Source of the DNA: Nicotiana tabacum
Taxonomy: Eukaryota > Streptophyta > Magnoliopsida > Solanales > Solanaceae
Assembly (NCBI RefSeq): GCF_000715075.1
Contig: NC_134095.1
Coordinates: forward strand, 48,722,806 to 48,786,805
Reading direction: 5' to 3'
Length of the DNA: 64,000 bases
In this document: in pieces, positions 11,590 through 23,174 of the stretch
Position numbering within the stretch: the stretch's first letter is position 1
Layout of the letters: each line of letters begins with the position of its first letter
The notes under the pieces: model-generated
What the model was told of the DNA's origin: nothing
The model's input: the letters and a program-made list of their open reading frames with translations, nothing else
Database searches by the model: none
Program-made: the position numbers and the translations under genes

Positions 11590-13111
11590 ACCTGTAATGG
11601 CAGCATCTGAAGCAATGGCGTCGAGAGTCTGCCTTGGAGGGCATAGAAACGGGCCTGACCGCCCCCTGATCGACCTCTCCCTCTAGGGAGACCCCTAGCT
11701 GCCTGACCTCCACCCCTAGCTGGCTGGGCAGGTGGTGAAGTAACTGGAGCAAAAGTCGAGGGCTGACCCCTCTGCTGAGATGAGCTAGCAGTACGGCAAG
11801 GGCACTCCCTTCACATATGCCCGAACTCTCCACTCTCATAGAAACTCCCGGGTGCTGGGAACTGGGACTGAAGGGAACCCCTCGTGCCAGAGTGGCTAGC
11901 TGATGCACTCGGCCTGGAAAAACCCTGATCAGATAGAGCATGAGACGAACTCTGTGCTGGAAGAGTGCTGAGAGATGGCTGACTCTGTTGAGAACCCTGA
12001 TAACCACGACCAGAAGATCCACCTCGGTACTTAGGTCGAGCTAACTAAGCGGGCCTGAAAGAACGACCCCGACCTTGCTGGAACTGGCCCCTCGAAGGAG
12101 CGCCACTGAAACTGCCAGAACCTCGAGGCCTCTTGGCCTCCCTCTCCTCTCTCTCCTGACGGCGAGCCATCTCAATATCACGAGCAATATCGACTGCATC
12201 CTCAAAGGAAATACCCAGAACTCTCTCTCGAGTCATCAGAATACGAAGGTGATAATTAAGACCATCCACGAACCTCTTAATCCTCTCCCGATCAGTCAGA
12301 ACTATCCATGAGGCATAACGAGCCAACTTAGAAAATCTCGCCTCATACTAAGACACAGTCATATCTCCCTGGCGAAGCCACTCAAACTATCTACGCAGCT
12401 CCTCCCTCTAAGACTACGGTATCCACTTCTCCAAGAAGAGAGTGGAGAACACCTGCCAAGTCAAAGGTGCTGCACCTGCCGGCCTATGTCGCTCATATGC
12501 CTCCCACCAAGTGAAGGCTGCTCCAGTAAACTGAAATGTAGTAAAAGACACACTGCTGGACTCAAGAATCCCTGCTGTCCGAAGCATACGCCGACACTTG
12601 TCGAGAAAACCCTGGGCATCCTCGCCCTGATCACCACTGAAAGAAGGAGGCTGAAGTCTACTAAACCTTTCGAGACGACGATGCTCATCGTCCGGCATAG
12701 CTGGTACTATGAACTCCTGAACTGGCACCACTGCCTGAGCTGGAGGTGCCTCTAGAGTCTGTAATCCCTGCACTACCTGCTCAGGTGTGCGAGTAGCGGG
12801 GGTCTGATTGCCTCCTCCGGTCTGCAAATTAGCTGCTGCTGTGGTGGCTGAAACTGCTTGAGCCAGGCCTGTGCAAACTGATAAGATCTGTGCTAAGGCC
12901 TTCTGAAGACCTGGAACCACGATAGGCACAGCTGGTTCCTGAACTGGTGCTGCTGGAGCCTGATCCGGAGCCGGGGTAGTTGGTGGGTCAACAGGTGCTG
13001 CCCTCGCTGATCTGCCTTTGCCACATCCACGACCGCGTCCACGGCCTCTGGTGGCCTCAGTGGGGGCACTAGTGGTCGTCCACCTAGTCCGGTAGCGCGA
13101 GTCCTCGCCAT
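11590..13111 (-). pseudogene. E2 gag (broken)
   Basis: The start is ATG at 13111 (MARTRATGLGG); a frameshift soon after moves the frame into the GRGRGRG stretch. The capsid-like part is at 12700-12045: PPSFSGDQGEDAQGFLD, FTGAAFTWWEAY, VFSTLFLEKWIP, and later RFVDGLNYHLRILMTRE. The zinc knuckle near 11820 is ruined: its first two Cys read Phe and Ser, and a TGA replaces the Lys before the last Cys. Stops at about 12330-12410 and 12030 also interrupt. In an intact element this builds the particle and binds RNA. Confidence 0.85.
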
Positions 13112-13296
13112 CTGCCAGAAAATCGAATAACAGAAGTTTAGCATTCGGATCAACAAGTTCACACGATAGGAGTTTCAAGAATGTGGAATTTTCCTAACAG
13201 GTTCTGCAGCCTCCCGAGGATAAGTACAGATGTCTCTGTACCGGTCCGCGAGACTCTACTAAACCAGCTCAAGACTCGCGAGACCTAGTAACCTAG
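13112..13296 (-). other. E2 leader between primer site and gag
   Basis: About 185 bases, matching the E1 leader in several blocks (AGGCTGCAGAACCT, GTACAGAGA). Nothing coding is seen. Confidence 0.75.
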
Positions 13297-13308
13297 GCTC
13301 TGATACCA
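13297..13308 (-). other. E2 primer binding site (Met tRNA)
   Basis: On the - strand it reads TGGTATCAGAGC, three bases inside the 5' LTR end, exactly as in E1. Confidence 0.93.
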
Positions 13309-13924
13309 ACTTGTCACGACCCCAATCCTCGGTCGTGATGGCGCCCAACACGATGCTAGGCAAGCCCGACCAATTCGTCACTCACAATTCCTTAAGTAGA
13401 ATTCATTACCAATTAATAGGATTAAATTCCAAATGAACATGATTATAACTCTGTAGCGATAGATAAACAGTACGGAAAATTCATAAAATATCACTATAAA
13501 TCTCACCGATCTGGTGTCACGAGTCGAGAGCCTCTATTACTAATCTGTGTAGCAACCTATATATAGAGTTGTCTAGAATGCGGAAAATAAAGAGGATAAG
13601 GGGAGAAATCGGGTCCTACGGACACCATGCAGCTACCTCGATGACTCCGGAATAAGCTGAACAACAGCAGAAAGCCCAAACTATGCCTCCGGGATACTTG
13701 TATCTGCACACATAGTGCAGGGAGTAAAGTGAGTACTCCAACTCAGTGAGTAATAGCAGTAAATAATGACTGAAGGAAAGAAAACTCGTAAAAAACACTA
13801 CGTAATTCTATATTTGAACGGTGAGAATATCAAAAACAGTAACTGAATGAAGAAGTCAGTTAAAAGTCCTTTAAACCAGTATTCATTTCATTTACTCCTC
13901 ACGGTAACCAAATTCATATTTGTA

Positions 13925-14345
13925 CTACTGTGGCGTGCAGCCCGATCCAAATAGTATACTACTACGGCACGCAGCCCGATCCATATATATATATATATAT
14001 ATATACTGTTGCGGCGTGCAGCCCGATTCGTATAAATATATATACTGCTGCAGCATGCAGCCCGATCCGTATATATATATATATATATACTACTGCGGCG
14101 TGCAGCCCGATCCAAGAATAGTCGACTGCGCTCACTGGGGGTGTGCAGACTCCGGAGGGGATCCTTCAGCCCAAGCGCTAAACTACTATGGCGTGCAGTC
14201 CGACCCATATAATATACTATTGCGGCGTGCAATCCAATCCATATAATATACTACTGCGGCATGTAGTCCGATCTGTATAATCTACTACTGTGGCATGCAG
14301 TCTGATCCGCATAAATATATATATTGTTGCAGCGTACAGCCCGAT
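13925..14345 (-). repeat. Irregular tandem array with TA microsatellites
   Basis: About ten copies of a GCGGCGTGCAGCCCGATCC-like core, separated by TA runs of variable length (13982-14004, 14070-14088). Spacing is 33-60 bp. A non-repeat piece with CGCTCACTGGGGGTGTGCAG interrupts it at about 14126-14186; the same piece occurs in the E1 LTR near 7405. Confidence 0.88.
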
Positions 14346-15351
14346 CCATAGCATATCAAATACCCTTACAATGGGGTTCTCGACCCCTCTCAGTCAATAT
14401 AGACTTGGCCTCTCGGGCACACTAAGATAAGACGGGGTTCTCAACCCACACATTACTCTTATTAGGATTTAACAATTTCTAAGCTGGTTCATATTATGTT
14501 TATCAGTTAAGAACATGACTGAGGGTATGATTTCGACCAGAAAAGGTGAGGTCAACCAATACAAATGCCCCCTAAGGGTTCTACAGATCGGCACAAGGCC
14601 CCAAACATGGCAACTAGCCCATAATATAATGATATTAATTAAGTCTCAGTCAAAAGTACAGTAGAGTCATCAAACGGGATGGACCGAGTCCAAACCCCCA
14701 GTAGTAACAAACTCCACGCTCATCATACAGCGTGTGTCTCATCTCAACATAGCACCACATTGTGCAAATCCGGGGTTTCAAACCCTCAGAACATTACTTA
14801 TAACCATTACTCACCTTGAACTGACTAACTCTCTAGCTCGCGATGCCTTTGCCCCTCAAATTGGCCTCCACGCGCGTCGAATCTAACAAAAATTAGAGCG
14901 AATACATCACAATATGCTAAGGGAACAATACCCAATCGAAAACAATCGAAAAATATCAAGAATCACGAAGTTGGCAAAAACCCGAGCCCCGGGCCCACTT
15001 CTCAAAAAATCAGAAAATTCACATCACCGAATTCCTTATCTCGCCACGAGTCTATATATATCAAATTTACCAAAATCCGAGTTCAAATGCTCCCTCAAAC
15101 CCCAAATTTACATTCAAAAAGTCAAGCCCTAATTTTTCCCTTTTTAATCAAATTTCCATGAATTTAGATGTTGAATCTACAATTAAATGATGTTTTTAGG
15201 TCATAAGACTCACCTCCAATCAATCCCAGTCGAAACCCTCTTTAATCCTCGTCCAAAAGCTCTCAAGAATGTTCAAAAATGGAGGAAATAGACTTAGGCT
15301 CGCGGATAAAATTCTATTAAAAAAACCCTTCTGTCCAGCCCAGATTTCTTC

Positions 15352-15561
15352 TATGTGATCGCATCCAGACCTCTGCGATCGCATAGACCAAAAAATCCTT
15401 GGTCTCAAATTACCATATGCGATCGCAACAGGCCCTATGTGATCGCATTGCCTTACCAGACAACACTGTGTGATCGCAACCCCTTCATGCGATCGCATTG
15501 AACAACCAAACAACCCCTAAAAATCCTTTTATGCGATCGCAGCCCTTGCTATGCGATCGCA
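15352..15561. repeat. Cluster of TGCGATCGCA palindromes in E2 LTR
   Basis: Five exact TGCGATCGCA palindromes at 15374, 15418, 15488, 15532 and 15552, plus three one-base variants TGTGATCGCA near 15354, 15439 and 15470. The variants differ by a C-to-T change in a CpG, as expected from methylation decay. Confidence 0.9.
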
Positions 15562-16261
15562 TAGAGCAAAATTGCTCTGCACTGACTGCTGCATTTCTGC
15601 AACATTTTCCAACTTCAAAAATTCCCGTTAGCCATCCGAAATCACCCCGAGGCCCCCGGGACCTCAACCAAAAGTGTCAACCCATCCTAAAACATCATTC
15701 AAACTTGTTCCAATCGTCAAAACGCCACAAACAATACCAAAACCATCAAATTATATCAGATTCAAGCCTAAATTTCTTAAAAACTTCCTAAATACGCATT
15801 TGATCAAAAACCCGACCAACACACTTCCGAATTATCTGAATTTTTGCACACACATCCAAGATCATGTAACGAAGCTACTGCAACTCTCGAAATTCCATTC
15901 CGACCCCCGTATCAAAATCTCACCTACCAATCGGAATTCGCCAAAATACTAACTTCGCCAATTCGAGCCTAATTCCACTCCGGACCTCCAAAATCAATTT
16001 CGATCACACTCCTAAGCCACATATCAACCCCCAAAGCTAACCGAATCACCAGAAATCACATCCGAGTCCTCTAACTCAATAGTCAACACCCAGTTGACTT
16101 TTCCAAAATAAGCCTTCTTTAAAGAGACTAAGTGTCTCATTTCCTATCAAAACCAATCTGATTTAACTCTAACACACCGAATACGGACAACGAAACATGA
16201 AGAAGCATAAAATGGGGGAAACGAGGTGGTAACTCACATGACGACGGGTCGGGTCATCACA

Positions 16262-16936
16262 TATTTTCTAAAACTTTGAGCAGTTTTTGCATTTTTGTAG
16301 GTATGGCATTACCATCGGGTAGTTATTTTGAGATACCCATTTATTTATTAAATGGGTAGGGGATTGTAATTATTTAGTGGTAGAGTTCTTTTATGGGTAG
16401 AGTAGGGTACATAGTTTCACTTTTATAGGTACTCCTATCTTTTCCCCAAATTTAATTTCCAAAGGAGGGGGGTGTTTATTTGAGTAAATTGAGCTAAAAC
16501 GCATGCACCTATAACATTAGCTTGGATATTTCAGCATTTTATTATTCCAAAAAATAATAAATCTTATATAATATATATATATATCATCTACTTACTATTT
16601 TAGTGTGAGTCGGCTATAAAGAAGTTTATTTTTACTACTACTAGTAGAGTGGTAGGATAAATAAGATCTCTCTATCCTTAATCAGACGTATCACGAATTT
16701 AAATTAATTGGAACTATGAGTATTGAATAGCATATGATTAGCTTAAAGTCGATGCAGATTGAATAAGTAAGCTTCTTGTCTTCTATAATTAAGGTGGAGG
16801 GTCCAAACTTCATTAATATCGTAACATTCTCTTCCTATTTTCCCCGCCCCTAATTTTAAAAAAATAAAAATGCAGATTCAATACTTGCCTTTTCTCAAAA
16901 AAAGAAAAGAAAAAAAGATTAAAGAAAACTAATGCA
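16262..16936. other. Intergenic stretch between E2 and copia
   Basis: About 675 bases of AT-rich DNA with no open frame of interest. It contains short TA runs (16569-16583) and an A/G-rich tract (16857-16927). Before the copia insertion this lay directly upstream of the RPL30 promoter now at 59103. Confidence 0.7.
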
Positions 16937-16941
16937 GATCC
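16937..16941. repeat. Copia target site duplication, left copy (GATCC)
   Basis: GATCC before the left LTR and GATAC after the right LTR (59098-59102) match at four of five bases. Confidence 0.6.
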
Positions 16942-17222
16942 TATTATGATAAATATCATATTATGGTGGATGTCTACTCTTCTTCCATGATCTTCATCTC
17001 AAATGCTTAATGACATATTCAATGACATATTTTGTATGTTCAATGACATATTCCATGACATATTTTCTTCACTTTTTGTGCCTATATAAAGTCCTTGTAA
17101 TAGATAGGAAAACACACACAGTTGAAGAAGAAATAAGAATCTCTCTTCCTCCCTTTCTCTCTATATCTCTTAATTTGTTTTTGCTTGTTCTATATTGTTA
17201 TTTTGGGTTATATTTTATAACA
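16942..17222 (+). repeat. Copia 5' LTR
   Basis: It starts TATTATGATAAATATCATA and ends TTTATAACA. Both copies start TATTATG directly after their flanks, so the terminus appears to be TA...CA and not TG...CA. TATATAAA at 17083-17090 is the likely promoter TATA box. The following CGTTATCAACACGAGG (17222 on) occupies the primer-site position; the exact tRNA is not determined. Confidence 0.9.
17083..17090 (+). promoter_or_regulatory. TATA box in copia 5' LTR
   Basis: TATATAAA, preserved at the same LTR position in the 3' copy (58958-58965). Confidence 0.7.
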
Positions 17223-17308
17223 CGTTATCAACACGAGGCTCTACCATCTCAAGAAGATCTTTGAGAAAATTAAGGTATAATTTTTCTCAAATTTGTATTT
17301 TTTTAATT

Positions 17309-18278
17309 ATGTCTGATATTATGAAAAGGAAGTTCGTTGCCCTTGAAATTTCGGGCAAGAACTATATGACATGGGTATTGGATGCTGAAATCCATTTAGA
17401 TGCAATGGGTCTTGGAGATGCCATTAAAGATAAAGATAAAGCATCTACCCAAGACTATGCTAAGGCCTTGATTTTCTTGCGCCATCACCTTGATGAAGGG
17501 TTGAAAATTTAATATCTCACAATCAAAGATCCACGTGTTTTGTGGAATGGTTTAAAGGAAAGATATAACAACTTAAAGTTGATCACTCTTCCACAAGCAC
17601 GATATGACTGGGCTCATCTTAGGCTCCTAAGTCTATTTCTGAATATAATTCTGCTATGTTTAGAATTACTTCTAAATTGAAACTCTATGGAGATAATATC
17701 AGTGACTATGATATGCTTGAAAAAACGTTTACAACATTTCATGCCTCTAATATGGTCTTGCAACAGTAGTACCGAGAGAAAGGTTTTACAAAGTACTCTC
17801 AGTTGATTTCTCTTCTACTTGTGGCTGAATAAAACAATGAATTGTTTATGAGAAATCACGAAAATCGACTCACTGGGTCTACACCATTGCCTAAAGAGGA
17901 TGAGGTGTATTTCCATTATGCTAATTGTGGAAAAGGTCGTGGCCATGTCCAAGGAAGAAATTTTCCAGGTGTTAATCATCCACTAACGAAAAATAACTTC
18001 CAAAAATGGAAAGGAAAAGATGAGAAGCGAAATGCAAAGGGTTCAGAAACTAAATGCTATTGTTGCAGTGGAAATGGGCATTGGGCAAAAATTTATCGCA
18101 TACCAAAATATTGGTTGAGCTTTATCAAGCATCTCTGAAGAATAAAGGCCCTGAAGCCAATCTTGTCTATGACAATGAATTTGACATCACCTACTTGGAT
18201 GTGGCTGATTTTTTTGAGCACCCTGATGAAAAAATAAACCACTTGATCGGTGATGGATCTGTGCTTAGAGATGATTGA
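17309..18278 (+). pseudogene. Copia gag
   Basis: ATG at 17309 opens MSDIMKRKFVALEISGKNY then MTWVLDAEIHLDAMGLGD, the gag of a widespread plant copia type. TAA stops at 17510 and near 17767 and 17830 break it. The nucleocapsid part has a zinc knuckle CYCCSGNGHWAKIY at about 18055-18095 in which the last Cys of CX2CX4HX4C is Tyr; a frameshift follows. The C-terminal LDVADFFEHPDEKINHLIGD ends near 18278. In a working element this forms the particle. Confidence 0.88.
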
Positions 18279-18830
18279 GCAATTTAATTTTTATGCTTTC
18301 CTATTCGTAGTATCTAATGAATAAACATCTCGTAATTTTTATTGCACTTTATAATTCTTCTTATGTAGTTCTTAAGAATATTTTTATTTTCGAAATTTTA
18401 TAAACTTCACAAATAAGGAGTAATATCCTATTAATTAGTATTCTAGTCTCAGTGATCTTTTAACGATTTTAACTTTCCTTTACATTGCTTTAATTCTCTT
18501 TAAGAAAAGGTTTACAAGCACCCTGGAACAACTTTTGTTACTTAACCCTCAATTGTTTTTTATGAGTATGTTCTTTTCTTACACGGATCAATTATTTTTC
18601 ATACAATGTGTAAAAAAATACAAATAATTTATACATGTAAATAAATTTGTTGTAGTTGTATTAGTCATATGTGTACCTGTATTATTTTTGTTGCGTAATT
18701 ATTTGTATAATAATTAGAATTTGCCAGAAAATGCATTAAAGGTTGCTATTGAATTATTGGTTTAACTTTATTTTTTTTCTATTTTTCTCTAAAAGTACTA
18801 ATATTTATTCATATACTTCTTTTGTATGTC
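18279..18830 (+). other. AT-rich spacer between copia gag and protease
   Basis: About 550 bases with stops in all frames and no recognisable domain. I saw no flanking duplication that would mark a further insertion; it may be part of the element's normal structure or a decayed insertion. Confidence 0.5.
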
Positions 18831-19065
18831 AAACTATGGGAAGAAAATATGGATATCTCTCAGAGCAAACTTGGATCAAAGTTCAATTGTAAAAATATTT
18901 GCTTAATTGATTCATGTACGACACATACAATATTCAAAGAGAAGAAATATTTCTCTCATTTAAGTATGTGTAAGGCAGATGTTACTACAATTTCTGGTAG
19001 TAGTAATCTAATTGAAGACTCTGGAAGAGCTATTATAACTCTGCCTAAGGGAACAATAATTATCA
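18831..19065 (+). pseudogene. Copia protease, interrupted by Ogre-1
   Basis: ICLIDSCTTHTIFK carries the copia protease active site (DSG/DSA-type Asp-Ser, here DSC), followed by YFSHL, ISGSSNLIEDSGRAIITLP. The frame is cut at 19070 by the Ogre-1 LTR and resumes at 39906 in the GAG-pre-integrase region (SSKSKRNLLSFKDI). Confidence 0.85.
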
Positions 19066-19070
19066 TAGAG
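19066..19070. repeat. Ogre-1 target site duplication, left copy (TAGAG)
   Basis: TAGAG directly before TGTCACACC at 19071; identical TAGAG at 39901-39905 directly after the right LTR. Confidence 0.95.
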
Positions 19071-22000
19071 TGTCACACCTCCTTTTTTACACCTATACCC
19101 GCAAGGGCGTAAAGGAGTTTTTCCAATTAAAGGACAATCGGAACGGGATTTAATTATTAATTATTCAGAGTCGCCACTTGGGAGATTAATGGTGTCCCAA
19201 GTCACCGGTTGAATCCCGAACCGAGGAAAAATATGACTCTGTTACAGTTTGCGAACCAGAAATCCGAGTGAGGAATTCTGTTAACCCGGGAGAAGGTGTT
19301 AGGCATTCCCGGGCTCCGTGGTTCTAGCACGGTCGCTTAACTGTTGTATTTGATTTTATCTGATTTTAATACATGCTAAATTAGGTGCCTTTTATTTGTA
19401 AACCGCTTTTATTGTTTATTTATTTTAAAAGAATTATGACATCGTGAAAACGCGTTTCGATCCACGTCGCAATCAATGCGCCCGTGGTTGTCAACACGTT
19501 TCGACTTCATCGAGATTGGGATTTGGGTCGCATCAATGCGCACCCGAATTTAAGAAGGTACTTTAATTAAAATCGCGCCTAAAGATTCTAACGTAATATT
19601 ATTTTGGGGAGGACCGTGGAGTTTGCTAAATGGCCATCCCAAATTCTAATCAATTTTTTATATACCCACCCATAATTAGTGGTTTTATTTGGGCGAAGCT
19701 AGTAGTAATCCCGTAGTAACTATGATTTACTACTTATCATGTGTCTCTAAAAGCCTAATTAATTTAGAATTGAATTACATTGAAGTAAACTAAAAACCAA
19801 ATTCAAATAAAAATGGGCCTGCCTCATGACTTGATAAAGTCCAATTGGCCCAACAAATGTGGGTACGATTCCACTGCAACAATAACAACACTGCAATGCA
19901 TACTCTCATTTTAACTGAAGCAGTGAACTCCAAAATTCCTAAACGATATATCCTACCAATCACCTATCAAGACCTGCTGCTTTTAATGAACTAAACCAAT
20001 TGTGAATGAGTTTTGATTCATGGTTTTTAACTGTTTTCAATACCAATCCACCAACAACAAATCAGGTTTGCCTATCAATTGATTTCAGACCTTTTAATCA
20101 AAGCAGACATTCTGTTATACTAGCATGATTCACGACAAAAATATTAGTAACTAGGCTAAATGTCACCAGACCTGCTCCTGAACTCTCATGTCATTTACAT
20201 AGATCCAATTGCTACTAATGACTATTGAATTCACATGAACCTTCAAATTAGACCAAACCTATGCTCAATGCTATTTCAAATGCCTATTTCAACAGTTCAA
20301 CGTTGTGCAACATTCAACATGTAATCGACCTTACTGGACAATCTTAATTACATATAACTGCCAGTTTATATAACAGAAAACTACACTATGAATATCAGTT
20401 AAAAGACTGCCTTCAGTTGAATAATAGATCCTTTGAACAGTTCATTCTAACTTCAACGAGCATATATCAGTGGGGTTCAAAGAAATGTACCTGGAAATTG
20501 GAATGTAAATAGAGAAAAGGAAAGGAGTCAGCTATTTTGAACAGCAACAGCAACAAACTCAACAATGTACACCACAGAACATGCCAGGAACTGCTTTGAA
20601 AAACCAGAATACAAACAGACTCCACAGATCAATTCAACACACACTTCAAATGCATTCTTAGCCTTCCCAGCTGAACCTAAAGCACCTTTGCAATACTGCT
20701 AAACCCAAAACCCAACTGAAATCCAAACTAATAATGAAACTATAAGATTGTTTCTGATTTCCCCATTTTTGATGTTTTTATTTTTGAGTACTGGAATGGA
20801 GCTACTAACTGGAATTGAAAGCCGGGAGGAAAGCCTTTTGTGGGGATTTTCGAGCTTAAAGCTGAAGGAAGAAGAAGAAGAACCCCCCTTCCCAAGTCAT
20901 TTCATGCCCTTTTATAGGCAACCAAAAGAGAATAGATCAGATTTTGATTTTCTAATTAGTCCCTTCCCTATTTTCAGTTTAGTCCTTCTATTCTTGACTT
21001 GCTAAACAAGTAAGCACCCCTATTGTGCTGAAATGTGCACTAAAATCCCATTCTAGAAGGCCCTAGGGTATTCTTCTACCCATACAATACCTATACTGCC
21101 CTTTCATATGCTTTGAAATTACTATTTCTATCAGAACTACCCTTTTCCATACCCAGACTACCCCTGAAGGCTCCTCAAAATTACTGAACCCACCCTCATC
21201 CTTAACAGTTATAACCAATCCTCTAAGTTAATCTAAAACTAACTGAAATTGATTAATTAGCACTCAGAAATCAACTTAATCAAACTAAACCAAACCCCAT
21301 TGTTCAATTATACTAACTCAATCAAACTAAATGAAATCAAACTAAGCTTAAGCTAACATGATCAACATTAAATGAACTTAAACTAATTCTTAACCCATAA
21401 ACTCACAATCATTCAAACAAATATCAACTCAGAACTAATCAGCAATTGGCAAAATTATACTAATGCACAAAATAAATCATAAATTTAACAGAACACTTAA
21501 TGAAACCAAAATTGTAACTAGAACTTCAACCATGCGAGTAAAAGAAACAGAAAAACTCACAGAAGCACGAGGAACTCCGGCCAGTTACTAACGTATGAAT
21601 CCTTTCAGATTTTTGATGCGTAACATCCCTAACCATGTGTTCTTACAAGAGAACACATGGTTAAGGATACTACGGTTCGAAATCATAAAGATTTGGTTTA
21701 GGGTTTTGGCCAGAAATTCTTAGATCTAAGATTCGAGCCATTTCACAGTGATTTGAAGGAAAATGAACATGGATTAGTGTTGAGGGAAGGCCGGGGATTA
21801 TGTGGTGTGATTTTGAACTAGTTTGGATAAACCTTCGACTTGACCGGATACTTCAAACGAAAATTCGACGAGCTCCGGCAACATTCGAGAAAAAATAATA
21901 ACGGGAATGGAAAGAGGGATTCATGGGGGATCTGTGGTGTTAATCTGGGTTTGAACGGGGTAGGTGGCGTTCACCGCCGGCGAGGGGTTTGATGGCGGCG

Positions 22001-22728
22001 CAGAATAGGGTTTGTTGAGGATGGGTAGGGTGAAGACGATGAGGCAAATGGGGTAGGGGGATTTTCGGACATTTATATACAAACAACCTAGTTAGATCCG
22101 GACAGTTGGATTGATGGGATCCAACAGTCGTGATTAGGGCTGGGAAAACGACGTCGTTTCAACACCTGGGAGGAGGACCGGGTTGGGGAATTGGGCTGGG
22201 CTAATTTGGAACGAATTTAAGGCATTTGGGCATGAAAATTTCTTTTAATTTGGCCCAAAATTGGCCAGCCTTTTGCCTCTCACTCGATTTCCTTCCTTAT
22301 TTTTTTTTATATTTCATTTTATCTATTTATTTTCCACTTTGTAATTTTGTAATTATTTTTTCTGATTTTATAGAATTGCAACAATTAAAATCCTAATATA
22401 CTTCAAAAACTAAAACTGACTAGTGCCTAAAATTGTTTAAAAACTATTTCATGACAAACTCATAATAAAAATCATTAAAATGCGAAAGTGAACTAATTTT
22501 TGTGATTTTCATGTTTTGTTTTAAAACAAATTAACCCTTAATTGATACTAAAACCTAAACGCAACAATGCATATTTTTGTACTTTATAGAATTAACATGC
22601 GCAAATAGAATGCAACAATTATCAGAAAATGACACCAAAATGCACAAAAATTGTAATAAATAAAGGAAAATTATTTTGTTCGGGATTTTGGGAATAATCA
22701 TATTTAAGGCAAAAATCACGTGCTCACA
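19071..22728 (-). repeat. Ogre-1 3' LTR (left copy)
   Basis: It begins TGTCACACCTCC on the + strand and ends CACGTGCTCACA. It matches 36265-39900 nearly base for base with small indels, the largest noticed being 16 bases near 21635. A TATA-like CTATAAAAG (- strand) lies at 20909-20917. An open frame at 20748-21005, also present in the other LTR, is antisense and shows no domain. Confidence 0.95.
20909..20917 (-). promoter_or_regulatory. TATA-like box in Ogre-1 LTR
   Basis: CTATAAAAG on the element's sense strand, also at 38090-38098 in the 5' LTR. It is the best core-promoter candidate. Confidence 0.55.
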
Positions 22729-22742
22729 GCTGCCCCTCTTTG
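22729..22742 (-). other. Ogre-1 polypurine tract
   Basis: On the sense strand CAAAGAGGGGCAGC, directly next to the 3' LTR start. Ogre-2 has the same sequence at 46376-46389. Confidence 0.88.
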
Positions 22743-23174
22743 CTCAGAAACACGAAAGGTTTTCGGGCAAAGATAAGTGAGCAAATACGAGCGATTTTTG
22801 CCCATTTGAAAATTCCGTGTGAAGCATTTTTGAAAAGTTTGACTGCGTCCTGCTTCAGAGATTGCCTACATATCCTGGGCTAAACAGGAACCAGGTCAGT
22901 GTAGTTCGGGAATGTCTGGTAGCTGGGACTACCAGGAACTGTGATTGTACTGCGCTTGCTGTTGTTACTGCTGTTGTTACTGCTTGCTGACCTCCCTTAT
23001 TACACTACTTCAAAGAGAAAAGAAACTAAACTAACCATGCTCTATGAATTACAAAAATCCTATCTAAATTCTTCAAACTTGCTCTTGTACTTCCTTGCTG
23101 CCTTGTTGTCTTGTGTTTCCTTGTTTCTTCATTGTCTTATTCTTTCTGGATAAAATTCCCTGTTGCTATTCCTC
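22743..23174 (-). other. Ogre-1 3' terminal region
   Basis: Non-coding. Holds structured motif copy A (22866-22907) and sequence matching Ogre-2 46390-46560. No gene is seen; the open frame at 22941-23153 is leucine-rich low complexity. Confidence 0.75.
22866..22907 (-). ncRNA. Structured motif copy A (Ogre-1 3' end)
   Basis: Outer stem CTACA 22866-22870 with TGTAG 22900-22904; inner stem TCCTG 22873-22877 with CAGGA 22885-22889. The flanking third hairpin is weak here (CTG/CAG). Coordinates are + strand; the element's sense strand is -. Confidence 0.6.

Larger units (their letters stand above)
8211..16261 (-). mobile_element. E2: Ty3/gypsy chromovirus-like element, 3' part displaced out of window
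   Basis: Read on the - strand: 5' LTR (16261-13312), Met-tRNA primer site, gag, protease, RT, RNase H, integrase and the start of a chromodomain, which stops at 8211 where the E1 LTR begins. The coding order and protein sequence match E1 closely. Several TGG-to-TGA and CAG-to-TAG changes and frameshifts kill it. The missing end of the chromodomain and the 3' LTR should lie left of E1, outside the window. The base pairs at 16262-16266 (TATTT) are the expected target duplication. Confidence 0.92.
13312..16261 (-). repeat. E2 5' LTR (2.95 kb)
   Basis: On the - strand it starts TGTGATGACCCGACCC at 16261 and ends GGGTCGTGACA at 13312. It aligns with the E1 LTR in scattered blocks. It holds a GC/TA-rich tandem array (13925-14345) and a cluster of GCGATCGC palindromes (15352-15561). 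No real gene; long open frames in the array are repeat artefacts. Confidence 0.92.

Noticed and set aside
13888..14246. Open frames with runs of Ile-Tyr
   Set aside because: Translations of the TA microsatellites in the E2 LTR array.
1..16261. E1 and E2 as the product of self-integration of one element
   Set aside because: Their LTRs are clearly diverged from each other and their coding regions carry different mutations, so they are two elements.
18279..18830. Further transposon inside the copia between gag and protease
   Set aside because: No terminal repeats or target duplication could be found.
20748..21005. 85-codon frame in the Ogre-1 LTR, kept in the other LTR
   Set aside because: LTR copies share it because they are duplicates; it is antisense to the element and has no domain.
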